Notes under the pieces: model-generated
Database searches by the model: none
Told to the model about the DNA's origin: nothing
What the model saw: the letters and a program-made list of their open reading frames with translations, nothing else
Shown: positions 15,783 through 23,437 of the stretch, piece by piece
Layout: each line of letters opens with the position of its first letter
How positions within the stretch are numbered: the stretch's first letter is position 1
Assembly: GCA_015064945.1 (NCBI GenBank)
Contig: SVRF01000008.1
Coordinates: 1 to 50,862 of the forward strand
DNA from: Oscillospiraceae bacterium
GTDB taxonomy: Bacteria; Bacillota; Clostridia; Oscillospirales; CAG-382
DNA: 50,862 nt
Reading direction: 5' to 3'
Translations under genes and position numbers: made by a program

Positions 15783-16682
15783 ATGCATGACATTATAGTT
15801 ATAGGCGCAGGTCCTGCGGGACTTACGGCGGCGCTGTACGCCCTGCGCGGCGGCAAAAGCGTTCTGGTTTTGGAAAAAGGCACTTTTGGGGGGCAGGTTA
15901 CCTACTCCCCCAAAATAGAAAACTACCCCGGCTTTGTGCAGATGTCCGGTGCGGAGTTTGCAGATAAGCTGGTGGAGCAGGTGCTTAATCAGGGTGCGGA
16001 TATAGAAATGGAAACCGTAACGGGGCTTTCCAAGGCGGACGGGGCTTTTACCGTCAGCACCGACTGCGGAGAGCACAAGGCTAAAGCTGTAATCATAGCC
16101 GTAGGCGTGCATCACAGACGTTTGGGGCTTGAGGGTGAGGAAGAGCTTATCGGCAACGGTATAGGCTTTTGTGCGGTATGTGACGGCGCCTTTTATGCGG
16201 ACGGTACGGTTGCGGTAATAGGCGGCGGCAACAGCGCATTGCAAGAGGCACTGTTGTTGGCAGAGACCTGCCGCAAGGTGTACGTGGTGCAAAACCTTGA
16301 CTTTTTAACGGGTGAGGGCAAGCTTGCGGACGCAGTTAACGCCAAAGATAACATAGAGGTTATTTACGGCGCCACCGTTGACTCCCTCATCGCTGAGGAT
16401 GCACTTAAGGGCATAGTACTGAACGTAAAAGGCGAGAAGCAAGAGCTGATGCTGGACGGTATGTTCATTGCCATAGGGCTTGTACCTAAAAACGAAATTT
16501 TTGAAGGCATAACAGCGCTGAAGGACGGCTATATTGCCGCCGACGAAAGCTGTGTTACCGATATGGCGGGCGTGTTTGTAGCAGGTGACTGCCGCACAAA
16601 GTCCGTAAGGCAGATAACCACCGCCACCGCAGACGGCGCTACTGCCGCTCTTGCGGCGTGCCGCTATCTGGACGGCAGATAA
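15783..16682 (+). CDS. Thioredoxin-reductase-like flavoprotein, NADPH motif not conserved
   Basis: 299 aa. FAD-binding IIVIGAGPAGLTAALYA at the N-terminus, the redox-active pair C130-A-V-C133, and the C-terminal FAD block GVFVAGDCRTKSVRQITTA define the low-molecular-weight TrxR fold. The second nucleotide site reads VIGGGNSALQEA. The basic NADPH-binding motif (HRRxxxR) is replaced by VYVVQNLDFLTGEGK at about 166-180. The electron donor may be NADH or a ferredoxin, as in ferredoxin-dependent flavin thioredoxin reductases (inference). It directly follows nrdD and so probably reduces the NrdD-fused redoxin. Called a trxB homologue, not trxB itself. Confidence 0.85.
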   Translation: MHDIIVIGAGPAGLTAALYALRGGKSVLVLEKGTFGGQVTYSPKIENYPGFVQMSGAEFADKLVEQVLNQGADIEMETVTGLSKADGAFTVSTDCGEHKAKAVIIAVGVHHRRLGLEGEEELIGNGIGFCAVCDGAFYADGTVAVIGGGNSALQEALLLAETCRKVYVVQNLDFLTGEGKLADAVNAKDNIEVIYGATVDSLIAEDALKGIVLNVKGEKQELMLDGMFIAIGLVPKNEIFEGITALKDGYIAADESCVTDMAGVFVAGDCRTKSVRQITTATADGATAALAACRYLDGR

Positions 16683-16696
16683 AAGGAGGGCGCGGG

Positions 16697-17476
16697 ATGA
16701 AAAGGGTTTTGTGTATGGTTCTTACCTTAGCCGCTGTTTTTTCATTTGCCGCTTGCGGCGGCAAGGCAGCGCAAGAGCTTTCTGTAGAATGGGCATACGT
16801 GACAGGGCTGCCCGAGGGCTTCCCCAAGCTGTGTGACAAGGTTACGGAAAGCACCGAAAGCTTCACTGCAGACAGTAATGTTATTGCCGTCCGCTGGAAT
16901 GTTCTTGACGAAGAAACCTTTAACGGGTACACAGCCAAGATAGAGGAGTGGGCAGGCGTAAAGTTCGGCGATGCCAAGGACGGCGCAAAAAGCCTTGCTT
17001 TTACAAAGGATGACAAAAAGCTGACCGTTAAAGCTGTCTACGATGCAGATGCGGACGGCTATAAAAACGACGGCGGAAGCTACAACTGCCAAGCTGTGAT
17101 AGAGATAGCTACAGCTGCAACCCGTGCTTCCAAATACACCCCCGTAAAATGGGACTATTTGTTCCCCTTGCCCGAAGGCTTCCCCAAGCTGTGCGACAGC
17201 GTTACCACTGTTGACGAGATTTACGGTGACGAGAAAAACAACTTTGCTATATATTGGAACATCCTTGACAAAGATGATTTTGACAGTTACGTAAGCAAAA
17301 TAGAAGCGTGGGCAGGCGCAAAATTCGGTGATAGTGCTCCCGACGGCACCCGCACCCTCGAAGGAAAGGGTGTAACCGTAAAGGCAGCATACAACGGCAA
17401 AAGCACCGGCAAATATCTGCAAGGTAACAAATATGACAGCCAAGCAAGAATAGAAATTATTTCCCCTGCAAAATAG
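16697..17476 (+). CDS. Two-repeat lipoprotein of unknown function
   Basis: The start at 16697 follows AAAAGGAGG; 259 aa. The signal sequence ends in FAAC (Cys20), so it should be a lipoprotein. The mature part is two homologous repeats (about 28-140 and 148-259) sharing LPEGFPKLCD, a RWNVLDE/YWNILDK strand, and the block KIEEWAGVKFGD / KIEAWAGAKFGD. It starts 14 nt after the TrxR-like gene and is followed by a strong terminator, so it belongs to the nrdD transcript. I recognise no catalytic motif; a small-ligand or surface-binding role is only a guess. Confidence 0.75.
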   Translation: MKRVLCMVLTLAAVFSFAACGGKAAQELSVEWAYVTGLPEGFPKLCDKVTESTESFTADSNVIAVRWNVLDEETFNGYTAKIEEWAGVKFGDAKDGAKSLAFTKDDKKLTVKAVYDADADGYKNDGGSYNCQAVIEIATAATRASKYTPVKWDYLFPLPEGFPKLCDSVTTVDEIYGDEKNNFAIYWNILDKDDFDSYVSKIEAWAGAKFGDSAPDGTRTLEGKGVTVKAAYNGKSTGKYLQGNKYDSQARIEIISPAK

Positions 17477-17500
17477 TTTTTTATACATCTTCCCATAAAT

Positions 17501-17547
17501 AAACCACAGCCCTTGTTCTGCGGAACAAGGGCTGTGGTTTTATTTTT
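17501..17547 (+). terminator. Strong intrinsic terminator of the nrd operon
   Basis: A 16-bp perfect stem, ACCACAGCCCTTGTTC / GAACAAGGGCTGTGGT, with a TGCG loop is followed by TTTATTTTT. Confidence 0.95.
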
Positions 17548-17556
17548 AATGGTTTA

Positions 17557-17930
17557 CTCAATAAACATCGCGTCGCCGAAGTTTATGGCATATAAGATGA
17601 AAAACTTCGATGAGAGAAAAGAGAAAAGTGAAGAGTGAAAAGAAACGGTTGCTTTTTGCCAAAGCAAAAAGCCTCATTTTCTCTTATCTTTTCTCTATTA
17701 TCTCTTCTCTGTTGATAGTATAAAGCTTTTATACTATCAACATTGCGTCATCGAAGTTTATGGCATATAAGATGAAAAACTTCGATGAGTGAAAAGATAA
17801 AAGTGAAGAGTAAACAGAAATGGTTGCTTTTTGCCAAAGCAAAAAGTCTCATTTTCTCTTATCTTTTCTCTATTATCTCTTCTCTGTTGATAGTATAAAT
17901 CTTTTATACTATCAACATTGCGTCACCGAA
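17557..17930. repeat. 175-bp tandem repeat (two units) abutting and copying the queA 3' end
   Basis: Unit 1 is 17581-17755 and unit 2 is 17756-17930, with about 8 mismatches by eye. queA coding sequence resumes at exactly the same phase at 17931. Each unit holds the 12-bp inverted repeat TCATCGAAGTTT/AAACTTCGATGA, a purine/pyrimidine long hairpin with an inner GCTTTTTGC/GCAAAAAGC stem, and a palindrome, GTTGATAGTATAAA, with its complement. Each junction carries, on the minus strand, a queA-like ending: FGDAMFIE-stop (17557-17580), FDDAMLIV-stop (end of unit 1) and the real FGDAMLIV-stop. The 427-bp gap 17477-17903 holds nothing else besides the terminator. Confidence 0.85.
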
Positions 17931-18944
17931 GGAAAAGAAGCGGTAGCGTTGTTCTACTGCCTGACGATAAAGCTCCATAGTGTTTTCGTAGCCTGCAAAG
18001 GCGGAAACCAGCATAATAAGCGTGCTTTCCGGCAGGTGGAAATTGGTGATAAGCCCGTCTATAAGCCTGAACTTCTTGCCCGGATACAAAAAAATATCCG
18101 TCTGTCCCTCGTAGGGTTGTAAAACACCGTTTTCGTCCACGGCGCTTTCCAGCGTGCGGCAGGAGGTAGTACCCACGGCAATTATTCTGCCTCCTGCGGC
18201 TTTTACGGCGTTGATCCGCGCCGCACTCTCCGCGCTTACCCTTATATACTCGCTGTGCATTTTGTGATTGCGTAGGTCCTTTTCCTTTACGGGGCGGAAT
18301 GTGCCAAGCCCCACGTGCAAAAGCACCTTTTCTATATGTACGCCTTTAGCCTTCAGCTTTTCCAGCAGCTCGGGGGTAAAGTGCAGCCCTGCCGTAGGTG
18401 CGGCGGCACTGCCCTTCTCATTTGCATATACTGTTTGATAGCGGTCCTTATCCGCAAGCTTTTCCTTTATGTAGGGGGGCAGGGGCATTGCGCCTATCTC
18501 CTCCACCGCCTCCAAAAACGGACGGTCGCAGCTAAAATTTATAAGCCTTGTACCTTCTTCCGCTATATCCGTAACAGTTCCCTTGATCAGCCCCTCGCCC
18601 AACACAAGCACCGTGCCGGGACGGGTCTTTTTACCGGGACGGGTAAGGCACTTCCAAACCACACCCTCGCCCGACTCCTGCGAGAGAAGCACTATCTCTA
18701 TCTGCTCATCCTTGCCCTCCCTGTGCGCCCACATACGGGCAGGGATAACCTTTGTATCGTTAACCACAAGGCAGTCACCGGGCTTAAGAAAGTCCTCTAT
18801 ATCCGTAAACACGCCGTGGTGTACCTTGCCGCTTTGGCGGTCAAAGGCGAGCAAACGGGATGCAGACCTGTCTGCAAGAGGGGTTTGTGCTATAAGCTCC
18901 TCGGGCAAATCGTACCAGTAACTTGAAAGATTCATCAAATCCAT
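17904..18944 (-). CDS. queA: S-adenosylmethionine:tRNA ribosyltransferase-isomerase
   Basis: 346 aa. It transfers and isomerises the ribose of SAM onto preQ1 at tRNA position 34 to form epoxyqueuosine. Family blocks: YDLPEELIAQTPLADRSASRLL at the N-terminus, NDTKVIPARMWAHRE, PLPPYIKEK, AAPTAGLHFT, LHVGLGTFRPV, GTTSCRTLES and NFHLPESTLIMLVSAF. The start at 18944 has GGTGGA upstream; a second ATG three codons in is possible. The last eight residues are encoded in sequence that is also repeated in the downstream 175-bp units. No other queuosine gene is nearby. Confidence 0.95.
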   Translation of the reverse strand: MDLMNLSSYWYDLPEELIAQTPLADRSASRLLAFDRQSGKVHHGVFTDIEDFLKPGDCLVVNDTKVIPARMWAHREGKDEQIEIVLLSQESGEGVVWKCLTRPGKKTRPGTVLVLGEGLIKGTVTDIAEEGTRLINFSCDRPFLEAVEEIGAMPLPPYIKEKLADKDRYQTVYANEKGSAAAPTAGLHFTPELLEKLKAKGVHIEKVLLHVGLGTFRPVKEKDLRNHKMHSEYIRVSAESAARINAVKAAGGRIIAVGTTSCRTLESAVDENGVLQPYEGQTDIFLYPGKKFRLIDGLITNFHLPESTLIMLVSAFAGYENTMELYRQAVEQRYRFFSFGDAMLIV

Positions 18945-18957
18945 AACTATTCCACCG

Positions 18958-18986
18958 TTGACAAAATTATATAAATATGCTAATAT
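18958..18986 (+). promoter_or_regulatory. Sigma-A promoter for dapA
   Basis: TTGACA (18958-18963), 17-nt spacer, TAATAT (18981-18986). The leader to the dapA start is about 70 nt, too short for a lysine riboswitch. Confidence 0.7.
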
Positions 18987-19064
18987 GTAGCAGTGTATAT
19001 CAACACAACTTACATTTGTATTTATTATATACTATTTTGCGGTGTTTTTCAAGGAGGATATTTT

Positions 19065-19952
19065 ATGTCTAAGCAAACTATTTTTAAAGGTATAGCCACA
19101 GCCCTTGTTACCCCTATGACCGAGCAGGGCATAGACTATGAAAATTTTGCAAAGCTTGTGGAGTTTCAGATAAACAGCGGTATTGACGCACTGGTTGTTT
19201 GCGGCACCACAGGTGAAGCTTCCACGCTCACCGACGAAGAACACAGAGACGCTATTGCCTTTGTGGTTAAGCAGACCGCAGGACGTGTTCCCGTTATTGC
19301 AGGTACGGGCAGTAACGATACCGCCTATGCAATTGAGCTTTCTACCCACGCTAAGGAAGCAGGCGCAGACGCTCTTTTGCTTGTTACTCCTTACTACAAC
19401 AAGGCAACACAGAAGGGTCTTGTGCGTATGTTTAACGAGATAACCGAGGCGGTTGACCTGCCCGCTATACTTTACAACGTACCTTCCCGTACCGGTTGCA
19501 ATATGTTGCCAAAAACCTACAGAGAGCTTGCGGAAAACCCCCGTATAGTTGCTGTTAAGGAAGCAGGCGGTAACATCTCTGCCGTTGCGGAGACTATTAA
19601 TCTGTGCGGCGACAAGCTTGCGGTTTACAGCGGTAACGACGACCAGATAATACCCGTTATGTCCCTTGGCGGCATCGGTGCCATAAGCGTGCTTTCCAAC
19701 CTTATGCCTGCGGAGACCGCAAAGATGGCAAGGCTGTATTTGGAAGGCAAGGTTAAGGAAAGTGCCGCTATGCAGATAGACTTTATTCCCCTTATAAACG
19801 CTTTGTTCTGTGAGGTTAACCCCATCCCCGCAAAGGCGGCTATGGAAAAGATGGGCTATTGCGGCAGCTTTATACGCAGTCCCCTTACAGAGATGGAGCC
19901 TGAAAACAAAGAAAAACTATTTGCTATTATGAAGGCGCACAAATTGATATAA
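19065..19952 (+). CDS. dapA: 4-hydroxy-tetrahydrodipicolinate synthase
   Basis: The start at 19065 follows CAAGGAGGATATT; 295 aa, normal length. It condenses pyruvate with aspartate semialdehyde, the first step towards diaminopimelate, lysine and spore dipicolinate. ALVTPM at the N-terminus, GTTGEASTL (substrate loop), YYNKATQKGL, LYNVPSRTGCNM (catalytic Tyr) and VAVKEAGG (Schiff-base Lys) are all present. It is followed 13 nt later by dapB, whose AAGGA overlaps the dapA stop codon. Confidence 0.96.
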   Translation: MSKQTIFKGIATALVTPMTEQGIDYENFAKLVEFQINSGIDALVVCGTTGEASTLTDEEHRDAIAFVVKQTAGRVPVIAGTGSNDTAYAIELSTHAKEAGADALLLVTPYYNKATQKGLVRMFNEITEAVDLPAILYNVPSRTGCNMLPKTYRELAENPRIVAVKEAGGNISAVAETINLCGDKLAVYSGNDDQIIPVMSLGGIGAISVLSNLMPAETAKMARLYLEGKVKESAAMQIDFIPLINALFCEVNPIPAKAAMEKMGYCGSFIRSPLTEMEPENKEKLFAIMKAHKLI

Positions 19953-19965
19953 GGATGTTTTGTAT

Positions 19966-20712
19966 ATGAAGCTTATTATAAACGGTGTTTTCGGCAGAAT
20001 GGGCAAGGCGGTTGCCGCACTTGCCGCCGCTGACCCTGACGTAACTGTGGTTTGCGGTGTGGACATTGCGCCCGGCACGGCGGATTTTCCTGTAACCGAG
20101 CGTATCGATGCCTACACGGGCGAAGCTGACGTTATAATTGATTTTTCCCACCACAGCGGCACGGTTGCTATATGCGACTATGCGGCAAAGAGGGGGATAC
20201 CGGTAGTTATTGCAACCACCGGCCACACCGAGGAAGAAAAGGCGTATATTGCCGAAACCGCAAAGAAGACGGCGGTGTTTGCATCGGCAAATATGTCCCT
20301 TGGCGTAGCACTCCTTTGCAAGCTTTGTAAGGAGGCGGCGGCATTCCTTGACGGTGCGGATATAGAGATAATCGAAAAGCACCACAACAAAAAGCTGGAC
20401 GCACCCAGCGGTACCGCACTTATGATAGCGGACGGCATAAAGAAGGTTAAGGAAGAAAGCTTTTACGTTTTTGACCGTTCCTCTGTACGCCGCCAGCGTG
20501 AGAAGGCTGAGATAGGCATCCACGCCGTACGTGCAGGCAATATTGTAGGCGAACACGAGGTGCTTTTTGCCCTTGGCAACGAACATATTACCATATCCCA
20601 CAGTGCTTTTAACAGAGAGCTGTTTGCGGACGGCGCATTTAAAGCCGCAAGATTTTTAGTTGGCAAAACTGCAGGTTTTTACAATATGGAAGACCTTGTG
20701 GCGAGCAAATAG
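19966..20712 (+). CDS. dapB: 4-hydroxy-tetrahydrodipicolinate reductase
   Basis: The start is the ATG at 19966 (MKLIINGVFGRMG); 248 aa. It reduces the DapA product with NAD(P)H. Visible are the dinucleotide-binding GVFGRMGKAV, the DFSHHSGT and ATTGHTEEE blocks, SANMSLGV, and the catalytic EIIEKHHNKKLDAPSGTA. It lies directly behind dapA; malQ follows 19 nt later. All active-site blocks are intact. Confidence 0.95.
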   Translation: MKLIINGVFGRMGKAVAALAAADPDVTVVCGVDIAPGTADFPVTERIDAYTGEADVIIDFSHHSGTVAICDYAAKRGIPVVIATTGHTEEEKAYIAETAKKTAVFASANMSLGVALLCKLCKEAAAFLDGADIEIIEKHHNKKLDAPSGTALMIADGIKKVKEESFYVFDRSSVRRQREKAEIGIHAVRAGNIVGEHEVLFALGNEHITISHSAFNRELFADGAFKAARFLVGKTAGFYNMEDLVASK

Positions 20713-20731
20713 AAAGTAAGGATTTTTTGAT

Positions 20732-22219
20732 ATGGCAAGACGTGCAGGCGTACTTTTAAACATATCCTCCCTGCCCTCTCCCTACGGTATAGGGGGCTTA
20801 GGTAAAGAAGCTGTGGATTTTGCAAAACGGATAGCCGATATGGGCTTTTCGCTGTGGCAGATACTGCCCACAACGCCACTGGGCGGCGGCAACTGCCCTT
20901 ATGCAGGCCCCTCTGCCTTCGGCGGCAACGTTTTGTATATCGACCCCGACGGCTTGGAGGAGATGGGGCTTATAACGGCGGAGGAAAAGGAAAGCGCCGT
21001 TTATGAAGGCAGCCCCTACACGGCGGCGTATGACTTTGCCGCCACCGCTAAGGACAAGCTTTTGCGGCTTGCCTACAGCCGCGCGGACAGCGCACTTTTT
21101 AAAAAGGTCGCCGCTTTCGGCGAAGCACACCCCAAGGTTAAGGACTACGCCCTGTTTGCCGCCGTAAAGGATGCGGAAGGCGGAAGACCTTATTGGGAAT
21201 GGGGCGCATACAGTGATTATGCTTACGCCACCGCAAACAAAGGAGTTTACGAGGCTGAATATTTGTACCGTCTGTTTTGCCAATATATATTTTTTACTCA
21301 ATGGGCGCAGTTTAAAAAAGCCGTAAACGCACTTGGCGTAAAGATATTTGGGGATATGCCCATTTACGTAAGCGCCGACTCGGCAGAGCTTTGGTCAAGG
21401 CCCGATATGTTTTTGCTTAACAGGCGCACGGGTAAGCCCGAAAAGGTTGCAGGCGTGCCGCCTGACTATTTCTCGGAAGAGGGTCAGCTTTGGGGCAACC
21501 CCCTCTATGACTGGAAGGCTATGAAGAAGGACGGCTACCGCTGGTGGATAGAGCGTATACAGGCAGGCGGCGAGCTGTTTGATTTGCTTAGGATAGACCA
21601 TTTCCGTGCTTTAGCATCCTATTGGGCGGTGCCTGCCACGGCAAAGACCGCCAAAGAGGGTGCTTGGGAAAAAGGGCCTGCAATGGGGCTGTTCAAAGCT
21701 CTTGCAGGAAAGGTGGACTGCGAGATCGTCGCGGAAGACCTTGGCACCTTTGGCGAGGACGTGGTAAAGCTGCTTAAGGATACGGGACTGCCCGGTATGC
21801 GTGTGGTGCAATTTGGCTTTGCACCCGGCGAAAATTCCGAACATCTGCCCCACAACTACGTACGCAACACCGTTGCATATATAGGCACTCACGACAACAA
21901 CACTCTTTTGGGTTGGCTTTGGGAAGCGACCCCTGAAGAAAGAAAATTCGCTCTTGACTACTGCAGTGCAGACGAGCAAGGCTGGGAGCAGGGCGGCAGA
22001 AAAGCGCCCGCCTGCCGCAAGATTATTGAGGCGGTTTGGCGCTCTGTTGCGGACACGGCTGTTATATCCCTGCAGGATATGTGCGGCTACGGCAGCGACA
22101 CCCGTATGAACATCCCGGGCGAGCCTGAGGGCAACTGGCTTTTCCGCACCACAAGAGAAGCTTTGGACGACATAGACGAAGACTACTACAAAAAACTGAA
22201 CTCTATTTATAACAGATAA
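20732..22219 (+). CDS. malQ: 4-alpha-glucanotransferase
   Basis: 495 aa GH77 enzyme that disproportionates malto-oligosaccharides in glycogen or maltodextrin metabolism. It opens with RRAGVLLNISSLPSPYGIGGLG. Also visible are PYAGPSAFGGN, the nucleophile region LLRIDHFRALASYWAVP, the acid/base EDLGTFGEDV, and the stabilising THDNNTLLGW. Cytoplasmic, with no signal peptide. It lies between dapB and namZ with short gaps, so co-transcription is likely although the pathways differ. Confidence 0.95.
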   Translation: MARRAGVLLNISSLPSPYGIGGLGKEAVDFAKRIADMGFSLWQILPTTPLGGGNCPYAGPSAFGGNVLYIDPDGLEEMGLITAEEKESAVYEGSPYTAAYDFAATAKDKLLRLAYSRADSALFKKVAAFGEAHPKVKDYALFAAVKDAEGGRPYWEWGAYSDYAYATANKGVYEAEYLYRLFCQYIFFTQWAQFKKAVNALGVKIFGDMPIYVSADSAELWSRPDMFLLNRRTGKPEKVAGVPPDYFSEEGQLWGNPLYDWKAMKKDGYRWWIERIQAGGELFDLLRIDHFRALASYWAVPATAKTAKEGAWEKGPAMGLFKALAGKVDCEIVAEDLGTFGEDVVKLLKDTGLPGMRVVQFGFAPGENSEHLPHNYVRNTVAYIGTHDNNTLLGWLWEATPEERKFALDYCSADEQGWEQGGRKAPACRKIIEAVWRSVADTAVISLQDMCGYGSDTRMNIPGEPEGNWLFRTTREALDDIDEDYYKKLNSIYNR

Positions 22220-22234
22220 AAAACGGAGGACATT

Positions 22235-23365
22235 ATGGTACTTTGCGGCATTGATATGATACACAAGCACGACGGACTTTTGAAGGACGCCCGTATAGGT
22301 CTTGTTACCGCGCCCACAGGTGTGGATAAAAATATGCGTCCCACCTACGAGATATTGATAGAAAGATACCACGTAACCGCCCTTTTTGCACCGGAACACG
22401 GCATAAGAGGCGACGCACAGGCAGGCGACCACATCTCTACCTATGTAGATGAAGAAACCGGTCTTACCGTTTACAGTCTTTTCGGCGAAAACAAGATACC
22501 CTCTGCCGAGATGATGAGCCAAATAGACGTGCTTGTATTTGATATGCAGGACGTGGGTGCAAGGTATTACACCTTCCTTTACGCTATGACCAACTGTATG
22601 CAGGCTTGTGCCAAGTTCGGCAAGGAAATGCTGGTGCTTGACCGTCCAAACCCCATAAACGGCATAGATGTTGAAGGCGTTACCCTTGACGAAAACTTCA
22701 AAAGCGGCGTTGGTGAATACGCCGTCCCCGTAAGATACGGTCTTACCATAGGTGAGTTTGCGCTGTATATCAACGCTACCAGAAACATAGGCTGTAACCT
22801 TACGGTTGTTCCCTGCGAAAACTGGAAGAGAGGTATGCTGTTTGACGAGACAGGCTTGCCTTGGATACTGCCCTCTCCTAATTTGGCAACCCCTGTAAGC
22901 AGCACCCTGAACTATATTGCAACATGCTATTTTGAAGGCACAAACATCTCCGAGGGCAGAGGCACTACCATCCCCTTTGAGGTTGCGGGTGCACCCTTTA
23001 TCGATGCGGCACAGTTGGAGAGCAGACTTAACGCCCTTAAGCTTGACGGCGTACACTTCCGCCGTTGCTATTTCACCCCCACCTTCTCCAAGCACAAGGG
23101 TCAGCGTTGCGGCGGTGTTCAGTTGCATATAACCGATACGGAAGTTTACCGTCCCTTTGAGGCAGGTATGCACCTGTTTAAGGAGATTTGCAACCTTGCA
23201 GGCGACAATCTGGAGTTTACCTATAACGGCAAGCATCTTGTACACCTTTACGGCAACGAGGACATACTTTCTCCCGAATTTGACCCTGAAAAGGCTATAG
23301 AGCAGGCGTTTATCGACTCTCAGGAATTTGCAAAGATTAAAAAGCCCTATCATATCTATTATTAA
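22235..23365 (+). CDS. namZ: NamZ-family exo-beta-N-acetylmuramidase (DUF1343)
   Basis: 376 aa; ACGGAGG before the ATG. The sequence fits DUF1343: GLVTAPTGVDKNMRPT, LFAPEHGIRGDAQAG, VFDMQDVGARYYTFLYAM, VLDRPNPI, LPWILPSPN and FEGTNISEGRGTTIPFE. Family members release N-acetylmuramic acid from the non-reducing end of muropeptides in peptidoglycan recycling. No signal peptide is evident, so this copy may act inside the cell on imported muropeptides. Its transcript probably ends in the hairpin that also covers the sigK start. Confidence 0.9.
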   Translation: MVLCGIDMIHKHDGLLKDARIGLVTAPTGVDKNMRPTYEILIERYHVTALFAPEHGIRGDAQAGDHISTYVDEETGLTVYSLFGENKIPSAEMMSQIDVLVFDMQDVGARYYTFLYAMTNCMQACAKFGKEMLVLDRPNPINGIDVEGVTLDENFKSGVGEYAVPVRYGLTIGEFALYINATRNIGCNLTVVPCENWKRGMLFDETGLPWILPSPNLATPVSSTLNYIATCYFEGTNISEGRGTTIPFEVAGAPFIDAAQLESRLNALKLDGVHFRRCYFTPTFSKHKGQRCGGVQLHITDTEVYRPFEAGMHLFKEICNLAGDNLEFTYNGKHLVHLYGNEDILSPEFDPEKAIEQAFIDSQEFAKIKKPYHIYY

Positions 23366-23437
23366 AGCATAAAGAAATACAGCCCGTCATATAAATTACT
23401 TTACGGAGATGATTTATATGATGGGCTTTTTTATGCT
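23366..23437 (+). promoter_or_regulatory. Extended hairpin: namZ terminator overlapping the sigK start
   Basis: The inner arms AGCCCGTCATATAAAT (23381-23396) and ATTTATATGATGGGCT (23412-23427) pair over 16 bp with a single G-U. The outer arms AGCATAAA (23366-23373) and TTTATGCT (23430-23437) extend the structure. Six Ts follow the inner stem. The sigK Shine-Dalgarno (GGAG 23405-23408) lies in the loop and the ATG (23418-23420) in the stem. Confidence 0.8.

Noticed and set aside
17820..18122. 100-codon plus-strand frame in the tandem repeat
   Set aside because: It runs from the repeat into antisense queA with no ribosome binding site.
18987..19064. Lysine riboswitch upstream of dapA
   Set aside because: The leader after the promoter is only about 70 nt, well short of the roughly 170-nt aptamer, and no L-box signature is visible.
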